The notes under the pieces were generated by a model. That model did no database searches. It saw only the letters and a list, made by a program, of their open reading frames with translations, and was not told the DNA's origin. Below, one piece after another: positions 7,387 to 16,526 of a stretch of 64,000 nucleotides of DNA. Every line of letters starts with the position of its first letter. The stretch's first letter is position 1. The position numbers and the translations under genes are program-made. The DNA comes from Verrucomicrobium sp. GAS474 (GTDB lineage: Bacteria; Verrucomicrobiota; Verrucomicrobiia; Methylacidiphilales; GAS474), in contig NZ_LT629781.1 of NCBI RefSeq assembly GCF_900105685.1, forward strand, positions 1,302,001-1,366,000, in the 5' to 3' direction.

Positions 7387-8736
7387 CTAGCCGGGGAACT
7401 GCGCCAACGCGCGGTCGGCGCGGGCGAGGGTCCGGTCCTTGCCGAGGACTTCGAGGAGGTGGTAGAGGCTCGGCCCGACGGAGCGGCCCGAGACGGCGAG
7501 GCGGATCGGGTGGATGTAGGCCCCGATCTTCTTCCCCTGCGCGGCGGCGAGGGTCTTGAAGCTCTCCTCGAGCGCGGCGGCGGTGAAGGTCTCGGCTCCC
7601 GCGAGGGCGGCGCGGAGGGTCTTGAGGTTCTCGAGCCCCTCGGGGGTGAAGACCTTGGCGACGGCGGCGGGATCGTAGGCGAAGTCTTCCTTGAAGAAGT
7701 AGGAGAGCCAGTCGCCGAGTTCCTTCCCGAGCTTCACCTTCTCCTGGACGATGGCGAGGGCGGAGCGGAGGTAGGCGGCGTCGTAGTCGTCGCCGATGAC
7801 GCCCTGCTTCTTCAGCGCGGGGACGGCGAGCTCGGCGAGGCGGTCGAGCGTGGCGGCGCGCATGTATTCGCCGGTGATCCAGTAGAGCTTGTTGATGTCG
7901 AAGCGGGCGTTGCTCCGGTTGACCTGGGGAAGGTCGAATTTCTCGACGACTTCCTCGATCGGGACGACCTCGCGGTTTTCCTTCGGCGACCAGCCGAGGA
8001 GGCAGAGGAAGTTCCGGACAGCCTCGGGGAGGTAGCCGTTCTCGATGTACTCGCCGATGGAGGCGCCCTCGTCGCGCTTGCTCATCTTGGAGCCGTTCGT
8101 GTTCAGGATGAGGGGGATGTGGGCGTAGGTCGGGGGCGTCGCGCCGAAGGCCTCGAAGAGGGCGAGGTGCTTCGGGGTGTTGGAGAGGTGGTCCTCGCCG
8201 CGGATGACGTGGGTGATCTTCATCTCGAGGTCGTCGACGACGTTGACGAGGTGGAAGACGGGCGAGCCGTCCTTGCGCTGGATGACGAGGTCGGGGTCCA
8301 TCGTCCGGTCGAACGTCACGTCGCCGCAGATGGCATCGGGGACGGTGATGGGGGTCTTCGGGGTGCGGAACTTCACCGCGCCCTCGTGCTCGTAGGCCTT
8401 CCCTTCGGCGAGGAGGCGGTCGACGTATTTCTTGTAGATCGCGCCACGCTGGCTCTGGAAGTAGGGGCCGTGGTCGCCGATGGAGGTGCCGTCGTTCGCG
8501 GGGCTGGGACCCTCGTCCCAGTTGAGGCCGAGCCACTTCAGCCCCTCGAAGATGATCGCGACGGCCTCGGGGGTGTTCCGGGCGGCGTCGGTGTCCTCGA
8601 TGCGGAGGATGAGCTTCCCGCCCGTGTGGCGGGCGTAGAGCCAGTTGAACAGGGCGGTCCGCGCCCCGCCGATGTGGAGGAGGCCGGTGGGGGAGGGGGC
8701 GAAGCGGACGCGGACGGGGGAGCTGACGGCGGTCAT
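7387..8736 (-). CDS. gltX: Glutamyl-tRNA synthetase
   Basis: 449 residues; class I synthetase that charges tRNA-Glu and thereby also feeds the C5 heme pathway encoded at 40.6-45 kb. The HIGH-like motif is in FAPSPTGLLHIGGARTA near the N-terminus, then LRIEDTD, and the KMSKR motif appears as SKMSKRDEGA. The C-terminal helical anticodon-binding domain ends at HLLEVLGKDRTL. Length is slightly short but within the bacterial range. First gene of the gltX-pgsA-der run. Confidence 0.97.
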   Translation of the reverse strand: MTAVSSPVRVRFAPSPTGLLHIGGARTALFNWLYARHTGGKLILRIEDTDAARNTPEAVAIIFEGLKWLGLNWDEGPSPANDGTSIGDHGPYFQSQRGAIYKKYVDRLLAEGKAYEHEGAVKFRTPKTPITVPDAICGDVTFDRTMDPDLVIQRKDGSPVFHLVNVVDDLEMKITHVIRGEDHLSNTPKHLALFEAFGATPPTYAHIPLILNTNGSKMSKRDEGASIGEYIENGYLPEAVRNFLCLLGWSPKENREVVPIEEVVEKFDLPQVNRSNARFDINKLYWITGEYMRAATLDRLAELAVPALKKQGVIGDDYDAAYLRSALAIVQEKVKLGKELGDWLSYFFKEDFAYDPAAVAKVFTPEGLENLKTLRAALAGAETFTAAALEESFKTLAAAQGKKIGAYIHPIRLAVSGRSVGPSLYHLLEVLGKDRTLARADRALAQFPG

Positions 8737-8790
8737 CGGTGAGGTTTAGCGGGCCGGGAGAGGCCGCGCCAGCCCCAAAATCAGGGCCGA

Positions 8791-10392
8791 TCAGGGGGAC
8801 CCGGGCCGGGGCATGGCGTCGATCACGGTCTGGCGGGTGCGGAAGCAGAGGCCGACGGCGACGGTGGCGAGGGTGCCGAAGAAGACGCGCCAGGGGAATT
8901 CGATGAGGGGAAGCCAGGCGGGCCGGTGCGGGGCGGTGCCGCCGCAGAGGGTGACGATGTCCTCGGGGAGGCCGCTGAGGACGGCGACGGTGAGGAAGCC
9001 GACGAGCATCGCCCAGAGGTTGCCCCGGTCGTTGCCGCGCGTCGTGGTGAAGAGGCCGAGGAGGAAGACGCCGAGGAGGGAGCCGTAGGTGTAGCCGAAG
9101 ATGCCGAGGACGATGGGCAGGATTCGGGTGCCGGGGAAGCGGACGACGGCGTAGGCGGTGGCGGCCCCGATGACGGTGAGGGCGAAGGCGAAGCCGACGG
9201 TGGCGAGGCGGGCGACAAGGAGCTGGCGGGCTTCGGTCCCCGGGTGGATGCGGAACCAGAAGTCGCGGCAGAAGCTGGTGGCGAGGGCGTTCAGGGCGGT
9301 GCTGAGGGAGCCCATCGCGGTGGCGAGGAGGGCGGCGACGAGGAGGCCGCGGAGCCCGGCGGGGAGCTGGGTGAGGATGAAGTAGGCGAAGACGTGGGCG
9401 TTCTTCCTCGGGAGGTTCGGGTCGGGATGGGTCTGGTAGAAGGCCCAGAGGAGGATGCCGATGGTGAGGAAGGCGAGGACGATGGGGGCGTCGATGAGGC
9501 CGGAGAGGATGACGGCGCGGCGGCTTTCCTTGGCGTCCTTGCCGGTCAGCATCCGCTGGACGGCGTCCTGGTCGGTACCGTGGGTGGCGAGGGTGATGAA
9601 GGTGGAGCCGATGATCGCGGCGAAGAGGGTGTACTCGCTCCCGAGGACGGCGACGATGTTGCCCCAGAGGCCCGCGCCGGGGACGAGGCCGGAGGCGAAG
9701 AGGGTGAGGTCGCCGGGGGCGGTGAGGAGGGCGCGGGCGCCGTGCCAGCCGCCGGGGATCTTCGAGAGGAGGACCGAGAGGGTTCCCGCGAGGGCGGCGA
9801 CGAGGACGCCGGCCTGGATGAAGTCGGTCCAGATGACGGCCTTGATGCCGCCGACGGCGGTGTAGAGGGCGGTGAGGGCGACGATGACGACGACGGAGAG
9901 GGCGTAGATGGCGAGTTCCTCGCCCGCCGTCGGGATGCGGCCCATGAAGATCTCGATTGAGAGGACGACGAGGATGGCGGCGACGTAGAGGCGGGTGCCG
10001 CTGGCGAGCGCGCGGGTGACGAGGAAGACGAGGGAGGCGGCGGTGCGGCTGGCGGGGCCGAACCGCTTCTCGAGGAACTCGTAGATCGAGACGACGCCAT
10101 GGCGGTAGTAGGCCGGGACGAAGACGCTGCCGACGATGAAGCGGGCGAGGATGGTCCCGATGGCGAGCTGGAGGTAGGTGTAGTTCCGCAGGGCGTAGCC
10201 CTCGCCCGGCGCGCCGAGGAAGGTGGCGGCGCTGATCTCCGAGGCGAGGATCGAGGCGAGGATGGCCCACCACGGGATCGAGCGGTTCCCGAGGGCGTAG
10301 CCTTCGAGGGTCGACTCTCCCGCTCCCTTCTTCAGGCCGATCGTGAGGATGGCGGCGAAGTAGAGGACGACGACGAGGAGGTCGATGGCCAT
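8791..10392 (-). CDS. Sodium:solute symporter (SSS family)
   Basis: 533 residues with about 13 predicted membrane segments. The N-terminus GESTLEGYALGNRSIPWW and ASEISAATFLGAPGEGY match the first helices of SSS transporters, and the central TDFIQAGVL is the usual Na+/solute region. A charged loop near TGKDAKESRR separates the last helices. The substrate is not identifiable; sugars, organic acids or ureides are possible, and the ureide cluster is not adjacent. Its start lies 6 bases from the stop of the small CPGCK protein, so it may be the last gene of that operon. Confidence 0.88.
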   Translation of the reverse strand: MAIDLLVVVLYFAAILTIGLKKGAGESTLEGYALGNRSIPWWAILASILASEISAATFLGAPGEGYALRNYTYLQLAIGTILARFIVGSVFVPAYYRHGVVSIYEFLEKRFGPASRTAASLVFLVTRALASGTRLYVAAILVVLSIEIFMGRIPTAGEELAIYALSVVVIVALTALYTAVGGIKAVIWTDFIQAGVLVAALAGTLSVLLSKIPGGWHGARALLTAPGDLTLFASGLVPGAGLWGNIVAVLGSEYTLFAAIIGSTFITLATHGTDQDAVQRMLTGKDAKESRRAVILSGLIDAPIVLAFLTIGILLWAFYQTHPDPNLPRKNAHVFAYFILTQLPAGLRGLLVAALLATAMGSLSTALNALATSFCRDFWFRIHPGTEARQLLVARLATVGFAFALTVIGAATAYAVVRFPGTRILPIVLGIFGYTYGSLLGVFLLGLFTTTRGNDRGNLWAMLVGFLTVAVLSGLPEDIVTLCGGTAPHRPAWLPLIEFPWRVFFGTLATVAVGLCFRTRQTVIDAMPRPGSP

Positions 10393-10398
10393 GCGGGG

Positions 10399-10647
10399 TT
10401 ATTCCGATTTCTGCTTCCAGGCCGCCTCGCTCTCGCGGACGGCCTTCAGGACGGTCCGCCAGAGGACGACGCCGACGCCGGAGACGGCGGCGAGGAGGAC
10501 CATGACGCTGAGGGAGAAGCCGGCGAGGACGGTGGCGGGCTGACCCGCCTCGGTGCCGAGGGTGACCCCTTCCTTGCACCCCGGGCAGGCGTGGGCGGAG
10601 GCCGCGATCAGCGGCAGGAGGGTCAGGAGCAGGAAGAGCTTTTTCAT
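10399..10647 (-). CDS. Small membrane protein with CPGCK motif
   Basis: 82 residues. An N-terminal signal sequence (KKLFLLLTLLPLIAASAHA) ends just before CPGCKEG, then a single membrane helix (about residues 40-62) and a charged tail. The CxxC directly after the cleavage site could bind a metal or undergo thiol exchange on the periplasmic face. It overlaps the DUF420 gene by 4 bases (ATGA), implying translational coupling, and sits in the SCO/DUF420 cluster. I know of no assigned function; a cytochrome-oxidase assembly role is inference from neighbours. Confidence 0.7.
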   Translation of the reverse strand: MKKLFLLLTLLPLIAASAHACPGCKEGVTLGTEAGQPATVLAGFSLSVMVLLAAVSGVGVVLWRTVLKAVRESEAAWKQKSE

Positions 10648-11204
10648 CGATTATAGATCTTCAGCATCGCGACGACGACGACCCCGGTGACCGAGACGTA
10701 GAGCCAGACGGGGAAGGTCCAGCGGGCGAGCTTCTTGTGCGTGGGGAAGCGGCCGGTGAGGGAGAGGAAGAAGGTGATGAGGATCATCGGGAGGGCGACG
10801 ACGGAGAGGAGGATGTGGGTGATGAGGATCGGGAAGTAGACCCGCCGGATGCCGCCCTGCCCCTGGAAGATCGCGTCCCCGTGGAGGTGGTGGTTCAGGA
10901 TGTAGCTGACGAGGAAGAGGGAGGAGAAGACGAAGGCGGAGAGCATGGCGGCGCGGTGGGCGGCGATCTTCCCCGCCTTGATCTTCACGAAGCCGACGAC
11001 GAGGGCGACGGCGGCGAGGCTGTTCAGGATCGCGTTGAGGGTGGGGAGGAAGACGAGCTCGGTGCCGTCGGCGTCGGCGGGGGGGTGGAAGTAGACGAGC
11101 CAGAAGAGGAAGAGGGCGGCGACGACGCTGACGGCGAGGACGCCGACGATGAGGGCGGGCGGGGTCTTTGCTTCGTTGATCGGGAGGGGGGTGGTCTCTT
11201 GCAT
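10644..11204 (-). CDS. DUF420 (CtaM/YozB-like) membrane protein
   Basis: 186 residues with about five membrane helices. NAILNSLAAVALVVGF, HRAAMLSAFVFSSLF, YILNHHLHGD and an ILITHILLSVVALP stretch give the conserved histidines of the DUF420 family; the staphylococcal member CtaM is needed for heme-copper oxidase assembly. Length is normal. It lies between SCO and the CPGCK protein in one direction with short gaps, so a role in maturing a terminal oxidase is reasonable, although oxidase subunit genes are not next to it. Confidence 0.85.
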   Translation of the reverse strand: MQETTPLPINEAKTPPALIVGVLAVSVVAALFLFWLVYFHPPADADGTELVFLPTLNAILNSLAAVALVVGFVKIKAGKIAAHRAAMLSAFVFSSLFLVSYILNHHLHGDAIFQGQGGIRRVYFPILITHILLSVVALPMILITFFLSLTGRFPTHKKLARWTFPVWLYVSVTGVVVVAMLKIYNR

Positions 11205-11223
11205 GGTCGGGGGAGGGCGGGGG

Positions 11224-11892
11224 CTATTTGATTTTTTCCTCGCGCATCAGCGCGGCGACGTCGGCCAGGAGCTTCGCGGGCGTCTCCTCGTCGAGGCCCT
11301 CGTAGTAGCCCCGGACGGACCCGGCGCCGTCGACGAGGACGACTTTCGTGCTGTGGATCATCCGGGTGGCGGCGGTCGCGCCGGGCTCGGTGTTTTTCTG
11401 GAAGCCGATGAGGAGGCGCTTCATGACGATCTCATGCGTCAGGGCCTCGGCGTCGGGGAGGCCCGAGGCGGTGAGGAAGATCCAGCGGGCGGGATCGGCG
11501 TGATGGAGGGCGGCGTAGGCGCGGAGCTTTTCCGGCGTGTCGTTCTCGGGGTCGATCGAAAGGGCGACGATCTTCACGTTCTGCGCGTTGCCGAGCATCC
11601 CCTGGAGCTGGATCAGGTTCTGGGTGACGGCGGGGCAGGGGCCGCCGCAGTCGGTGAAGAAGAATTGGGCGGCCCAGATTTTCCCCTTCAGGGCGGCGGA
11701 GTCGAAGGGTTGGCTGTCGGCCCCGGTGAGGGTGAAGGGGTCGATGTGGCCGAGCTTCGGCAGGGGCGTCCCCGCAGCGGCCTGCTGCTTCTCCACCTGG
11801 ACGCGGAAGTACCAGAGGACGGCGAGGACGAAGAGGAGGACGACCGAGGCGAGGCGGATGTTGCGGAGCAGGGCGGGAGAGGGGGCGGCCAT
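11224..11892 (-). CDS. SCO1/SenC copper chaperone
   Basis: 222 residues, with an N-terminal membrane anchor (about residues 12-30) and a periplasmic thioredoxin-like domain. The copper-binding CxxxC is C82-GGP-C86, and the third ligand histidine is in RMIHSTKVVLVD near residue 173. SCO proteins deliver copper to the CuA site of cytochrome oxidase or act as thiol reductases. The order ABC ATPase - permease - SCO - DUF420 - CPGCK with gaps of 8-20 bases points to one transcription unit for copper-enzyme maturation. Confidence 0.9.
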   Translation of the reverse strand: MAAPSPALLRNIRLASVVLLFVLAVLWYFRVQVEKQQAAAGTPLPKLGHIDPFTLTGADSQPFDSAALKGKIWAAQFFFTDCGGPCPAVTQNLIQLQGMLGNAQNVKIVALSIDPENDTPEKLRAYAALHHADPARWIFLTASGLPDAEALTHEIVMKRLLIGFQKNTEPGATAATRMIHSTKVVLVDGAGSVRGYYEGLDEETPAKLLADVAALMREEKIK

Positions 11893-11900
11893 AACAGGCT

Positions 11901-12722
11901 CTAGGGATTCCGGACGGCGAGCCGCTTCGTCATCTCGATCGAGGCCCACGTCAGGACGACGGCGAAGGCGAGGGTGACGCCGCCGGAGAGGAGGGGATCG
12001 GGGCTGCCGGGAGGGCGGGCGAGGGCGGGCTCGAGCGACTGGCGGATGAGGGCGAGGCCGTAGGTGAGGGGATTGGCCGCGCCGAGGCAGTGGAGCCACT
12101 TCGCCGAGCCGGAGAGGGGGAAGAGGGCGCCGGAGAGGAACCAGAGGGGCATGAGGAAGAGGTTCATGATGGCGTGGAAGCCCTGCGTCGAGTCGAGGGG
12201 CCAGGCGATGAGGTAGCCGAGGGCGGTGAGGGCGAGGCCGAGGACGAAGATGGTCCCGGTGAAGAGGAGGAAGGCGGGGACCGAGAAGGGGAGGCCGAAG
12301 TTCAGGGCGACGAGGTAGATGAGGAGGCTCTGGCCGAAGGCGAGGAGGGTGCCGCCGAGGAGCTTCGCCAGGACGAAGGCGGAGCGGGGGATGGGGGAGA
12401 CGAGGACGCCCTGGAGGAAGCCTTCCCGCCGGTCCTCGATGATCGAGATGGTCGAGAAGATGGCGGTGAAGAGGACGATGAGGAGGAGGGTGCCGGGAAA
12501 GAAGTAGTGGAGGTAGGCGGCGGTGTTCGTCGCCGAGGCGTCGGAGACGGCGCGGACCCCGCCCCCGCCGCTGAAGGAAGAGCCGACGCCGGAGCCGATC
12601 ATGAACCAGAAGAGGAGGGGCGTGGCGACGGCCCCGATGACGCGGTTCCGCTGCCGCAGGAAGCGGACGATTTCCCGGCGGGTGAGGGTGCCGACGGCGA
12701 GGAGGAAGGGATGGGTGAACAT
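11901..12722 (-). CDS. ABC-2 type transporter permease
   Basis: 273 residues with about six membrane helices in ABC-2 arrangement. TLTRREIVRFLRQRNRVIG at the N-terminus, EDRREGFLQGVLVSPIPRSAFVLAK and LFPLSG are typical of drug/polysaccharide-type exporters. It pairs with the ATPase gene 9 bases upstream and precedes SCO by 8 bases. The substrate is unknown; a membrane component or metal-related cargo for cytochrome assembly is suggested only by neighbours. Confidence 0.88.
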   Translation of the reverse strand: MFTHPFLLAVGTLTRREIVRFLRQRNRVIGAVATPLLFWFMIGSGVGSSFSGGGGVRAVSDASATNTAAYLHYFFPGTLLLIVLFTAIFSTISIIEDRREGFLQGVLVSPIPRSAFVLAKLLGGTLLAFGQSLLIYLVALNFGLPFSVPAFLLFTGTIFVLGLALTALGYLIAWPLDSTQGFHAIMNLFLMPLWFLSGALFPLSGSAKWLHCLGAANPLTYGLALIRQSLEPALARPPGSPDPLLSGGVTLAFAVVLTWASIEMTKRLAVRNP

Positions 12723-12731
12723 GGCGGGAGG

Positions 12732-13823
12732 TTAGTCGGCGTTCGGGGGGATCGCCGCAGGGGGGGCGTCGGCTGCGGGGGTCGGATCGGCAGGGGAGGG
12801 GAGCGTGGTCGAGGGGGTTTGGGTCGGGCTCTCGCCTTCCGCCGCGTTGAAGTTCCGGCCGGTGAGGCGGGCGAAGACGTTCTCGAGCGAGGGGGCGGCG
12901 AGGGTGAGGCCGGCGATCTCGTCCCGGTAGCGGCGGAGGAGGCCGTTGAGGAGGTCGCGCTCGGCCTCGGGGGAGGCGGAGGGGGGAAGCTCCAGCTCGA
13001 GGGTCTCCTCGTCGCGGAGGAGGGGGGCGACGCGGAACTCGCGGGCGATCCGCTCCAGGAGGGCGGCGGCGAGGGGTTCCGGCCCCTTCGTGCGGAGGGT
13101 GAGGATGGTGCCGCTGACGGAACGCTTCAGCGCCTCGGGGGTGTCGAGGGCGACGCGGCGGCCCCGGTCGAGGACGAGGAGGCGGTCGCACCACTCGGCC
13201 TCGTCGAGGAAGTGGGTCGTCATGAGGAGGGTGAGGCCCTCGCTCCGGCGGAGGGCGCGGAGGTAGTCCCATAATTCGCGGCGGGCGACGGGATCGAGGC
13301 CGGTGCTCGGCTCGTCGAGGATGAGGAGGGCGGGGCGGGGGACGAGGCTCTTCGCGACCTCGACGCGCCGTTGGAGGCCGCCGGAGAGGGTCTCCACGAT
13401 ATCCTTCCGCCGGGCGGCGAGGGAGAAGCGTTCCAGCAGGGAGCCGATCCGCTCCCGCAGCTCGGCGCCGTGGAGGCCGTAGAGGTGGCCGTGGGCCTGG
13501 AGGTTTTCCTCGACGGTCAGCTTCTTGTCGAGGCTGGGGGACTGGAAGACGATGCCAAAGTGGCGGCGGGCGCGGGCCATCTCGGCCGGATAGTCGCATC
13601 CGGCGAGGCGGACGCTCCCCTCGGCGAGGGGGACGAGGGTCGAGAGGAGGCGGAAGAGGGTCGTCTTGCCGCTGCCGTTCGGCCCGAGGACGCCGAAGAT
13701 CTCCCCCTTGCCGACGGAGAAGGAAACGTCGTCGAGGGCGCGCCGCCCGCCCCGGCTTTTGAAGGTATAGCCGACTCCCGTGCAGGAGAGGATCGGATGG
13801 GCGGGGATGGGAAGGGATGACAT
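12732..13823 (-). CDS. ABC transporter ATP-binding protein
   Basis: 363 residues. Walker A GPNGSGKTT, Q-loop FQSPSLD, signature LSGGLQRR, Walker B ALLILDEP and the switch histidine in LMTTHFLDEAEWCDR are all present, as in CcmA/DrrA-type exporters. After about residue 310 there is a low-complexity Pro/Ala/Thr tail (roughly 40 residues) not needed for the fold. The ATG at 13823 is preferred; an in-frame TTG at 13859 would add 12 residues. It energises the adjacent ABC-2 permease. Confidence 0.93.
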   Translation of the reverse strand: MSSLPIPAHPILSCTGVGYTFKSRGGRRALDDVSFSVGKGEIFGVLGPNGSGKTTLFRLLSTLVPLAEGSVRLAGCDYPAEMARARRHFGIVFQSPSLDKKLTVEENLQAHGHLYGLHGAELRERIGSLLERFSLAARRKDIVETLSGGLQRRVEVAKSLVPRPALLILDEPSTGLDPVARRELWDYLRALRRSEGLTLLMTTHFLDEAEWCDRLLVLDRGRRVALDTPEALKRSVSGTILTLRTKGPEPLAAALLERIAREFRVAPLLRDEETLELELPPSASPEAERDLLNGLLRRYRDEIAGLTLAAPSLENVFARLTGRNFNAAEGESPTQTPSTTLPSPADPTPAADAPPAAIPPNAD

Positions 13824-13954
13824 GGGCCTCGGAGGGGGGAGGCCGCGATGTTCGGACAACCGGGTGCGGTTGTCAAACAGGGGAGGAGGGCAAACGGCAC
13901 GGCGCGGCCCCGGCGGGCTGCGGCGTTTTGTCGCACGCCCGGGGGCCGGGAGGG

Positions 13955-14356
13955 TCAGGCCGCGGCGGAGAAGATGTGGCCGGTCCCGGAATGGACGGCG
14001 TGGATCTGGCCCTGGGAATTGTAGGTCGACGCGCCGATGAGGCTGTCGCTCGTCGGGGCCTGGTCGGTGGCGAGGTTCGAGCCGCTCTGGGAGGCGGTCT
14101 CGACGGTCTGCTCCGGCGAGGAGACGCTGCTCGTCGCGATGAGGTCGCTGACTTCCGCCGTCTGATTGGCGGAGAGAATCGTGTCGGTCGAGGTCGCCGT
14201 CTGGGTGGCGCTCGATTTCTGGACCTCGGCGATCCGCGTCGGGATCTGGTTCGATTCCTTCGCCCGCTGGGAGGAGATCGATTGCTGGAACTCGATGTTG
14301 TTCGATGCGAAGGCCGCCTGGGTCTCCGACGTCCGTGTCGTGATGGCCGAGATCAT
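13955..14356 (-). CDS. Ser/Thr/Gln-rich small protein of unknown function
   Basis: 133 residues with an unusual composition: Ser, Thr, Gln and Ala dominate, there are no cysteines, and there is no clear signal peptide or membrane helix. The N-terminus MISAITTRTSETQAAF is followed by polar repeats such as SVSSPEQTVETASQS. It contrasts with the Leu/Arg/Gly-rich neighbours. An in-frame upstream start at 14395 would add 13 residues; the ATG at 14356 follows a GGGGGA stretch. No family recognised. It could be a secreted or surface filament-like protein, but that is a guess. Confidence 0.55.
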   Translation of the reverse strand: MISAITTRTSETQAAFASNNIEFQQSISSQRAKESNQIPTRIAEVQKSSATQTATSTDTILSANQTAEVSDLIATSSVSSPEQTVETASQSGSNLATDQAPTSDSLIGASTYNSQGQIHAVHSGTGHIFSAAA

Positions 14357-14404
14357 GGATCGATTTTCCCCCGGCGTCCCCTCTCTGTCAACCAAGGGGG
14401 CTAC

Positions 14405-16396
14405 CTAGGGAGCACTCGGTAAACGGACGTAGAGGCGCATGCCGCCGATCTCCTCCCGCAGCCGGTACTGCGCGGCGAGGTGGCGGTCGAGGGCGGGGAA
14501 GGTCTCGGGGCCGAAGCGTTGCCGGTCGGAGTAAAAGAAGTTTGCCGGGCCGGTCGAGTCGAGGAAGAAGCGGGGCCGGTTCCGTTCGAGGTCGCCGAGG
14601 AAGCGGGCGCGGTAGGCCTCCTGCCGGGGGCCCGGCTTCACGGCGATGTGGGTCTCCGGCTCCCGCGTCCCGAGGGGGAGGCCGCTCTCGACGGCGATCT
14701 CCGGCCCCCAGCCCCAGATCGCGAGGCGGTCCCCGGGGCGGGCCTCGGCGCGGAGGAGGGCGGCGAGGGGGGAGGGCGCCCCGGCCCGGACGAGGCTGGC
14801 GGCGACGGTTCCCCGGTAGTGGTTGGCGTAATGGAGGAGGAAGACGAGGGGAAGGACGAGGAGGAGGACGAAGGGAAGGGGAAGCTGCGCGGCCCGGCGG
14901 AGCCTCCCGCCGACGACCCATTCCCGGACGAGGAGGACCGCCCCGGCGGCGAAGAAGAGGAACTGGAAGTGGCGGAACCGGGCGTCGATCCACGTGGCGA
15001 CGAGGAAGAGGAGGAGGAGCGCCTGGCAGAGACGGGCCGGGGCTCCCCGCCGGGGCAGGAAGAGGCCGAGGAAGAAGAGGCTGAGGGCGACTTCCCCGAT
15101 TTTCCACGCGATCGCGGGGGGAGGGAGGACGGCGGCGTTATCCCGCCCGGTGAGGGCCAGGACGATGCTCCAGACGAGGGCGGGGACGACGATCAGGAGG
15201 AGCGGGAGGAGCGCCGTTTTTCCACGCCTCCAGGCGGCGAGGCGGCGCGGGGCGACGCGCCAGGCGACGGCGAGGAGCGCGGCGAAGCCGGGGAAGAGGT
15301 AGAGGGTGTAGTGGAGGAAGGAGAGCCCCGGGGCGATCGTCGCGACGACGGCGGCGAGAAGGAGGCCGACGGCCCAGAGGGTGAGGGCGGGGAGAGCGGG
15401 AAGAAGAAGGGCGCGGGAAAGGCGGGGCAGGAAGCCGAGCGCGGCGGCCCCGACGACGGCGGTGAGGACCGAGAGGGGGAGGCGGGGATTGAAGAGGAAA
15501 TCGAGGCCGATCGAGAGCTTCTCGCTCCACGGGACCTTCTGGGTGAAGTCGACGGCGTAGAGGATGTAGGAGATCCAGAAGTCGCCGAAGCTCCCGGTGG
15601 CGAGGAGGAAGGCGAGGCAGGCGGCGGCGGGAAGGAGGAGGCCGCCGAGGAAGCGGAGGAGCGCGGCGCGCGGGCGGCCCCGGAAGAGGGCGCAGGCGGT
15701 GAGCGCAAGGAAGAGGACGAGGGGCGCGCCCTGCAATTTCGAGAACGGGATCAGCCCCAGCGCGAGGCCGAGGGGGAAGGGCTCCCACCCGGCCGTCTTC
15801 CCCTTCCCCACCCGGGCGAGGAGCCAGAGGGCCGCTCCGAAGAGGGGGAGCGAGAGATGCTCGCTGCTGTAGTGGATCCACTCGACGTGGGAGGTGAGGG
15901 AGAAGAAGAGGAGGAAGGGAAGCGCCGTCGCCCGTCCCGTCCGCTCCCCGCCGATCCGCCGCGCGGCGAGCCAGAGGAAGAGGATGAAGCCTCCCTCGCA
16001 AAGGAGGCCTGCGAAGCGGGCCGCCGGATAGCCGACGGCGACGGGAAGGTGAAGCAAGGCGGGCCAGAGGAGGAGGAGGGCTGAGAGGGGGCCGCCCGAC
16101 TCGCCGTCGACATCGCGCCACGGGAGGGCGTGGGGGACCTGGAGGTAGGTCTGGGCCTCGCTCAGGAAGAGCGCCTCGTCGGTATTCAGCGGGACGGGGA
16201 CGAAGAACGTCGGGTAGCGGATCACGAAGAGGGCCGGGAGGAGGACGAGGGCGAAGAGGAGCGGATGCCCCGCCGCGCCGCGCCGCGCGCGCGGGAGGAA
16301 GGCGACCGCCGTGAGGCAACCGGCCACCGCGAGGAGGCCGATCCCGAGCGTCCAATGGAGGAGGGGATGGCGGTCGAGGAAGAGCAGGAGGGGCAT
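14405..16396 (-). CDS. GT-C fold membrane glycosyltransferase (GT39/ArnT-like)
   Basis: 663 residues with a dozen or so membrane helices and a soluble C-terminal domain after about residue 530. The first periplasmic loop carries NTDEALFLSEAQTY, the acidic motif expected of polyprenyl-phosphate-sugar dependent GT-C enzymes. These move a sugar from a lipid carrier to protein or lipid in the periplasm. Acceptor and sugar are unknown. It shares its 5' gap (130 bases) with the divergent kinase-fold gene. A second, unrelated-looking GT-C gene lies at 38.4 kb. Confidence 0.78.
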   Translation of the reverse strand: MPLLLFLDRHPLLHWTLGIGLLAVAGCLTAVAFLPRARRGAAGHPLLFALVLLPALFVIRYPTFFVPVPLNTDEALFLSEAQTYLQVPHALPWRDVDGESGGPLSALLLLWPALLHLPVAVGYPAARFAGLLCEGGFILFLWLAARRIGGERTGRATALPFLLFFSLTSHVEWIHYSSEHLSLPLFGAALWLLARVGKGKTAGWEPFPLGLALGLIPFSKLQGAPLVLFLALTACALFRGRPRAALLRFLGGLLLPAAACLAFLLATGSFGDFWISYILYAVDFTQKVPWSEKLSIGLDFLFNPRLPLSVLTAVVGAAALGFLPRLSRALLLPALPALTLWAVGLLLAAVVATIAPGLSFLHYTLYLFPGFAALLAVAWRVAPRRLAAWRRGKTALLPLLLIVVPALVWSIVLALTGRDNAAVLPPPAIAWKIGEVALSLFFLGLFLPRRGAPARLCQALLLLFLVATWIDARFRHFQFLFFAAGAVLLVREWVVGGRLRRAAQLPLPFVLLLVLPLVFLLHYANHYRGTVAASLVRAGAPSPLAALLRAEARPGDRLAIWGWGPEIAVESGLPLGTREPETHIAVKPGPRQEAYRARFLGDLERNRPRFFLDSTGPANFFYSDRQRFGPETFPALDRHLAAQYRLREEIGGMRLYVRLPSAP

Positions 16397-16526
16397 GAGA
16401 GAAAAAGGGGCGGAAAGCGGAGGCCCGTTTTACCCCGTTCCGACAACCGTTTACAACTCCGGCGTCGGTCCGGCCGGCCGGGGCTCCCTCCCTTGCTCAT
16501 TGACAAGGGGGGTGCGCGGGCGTCTG

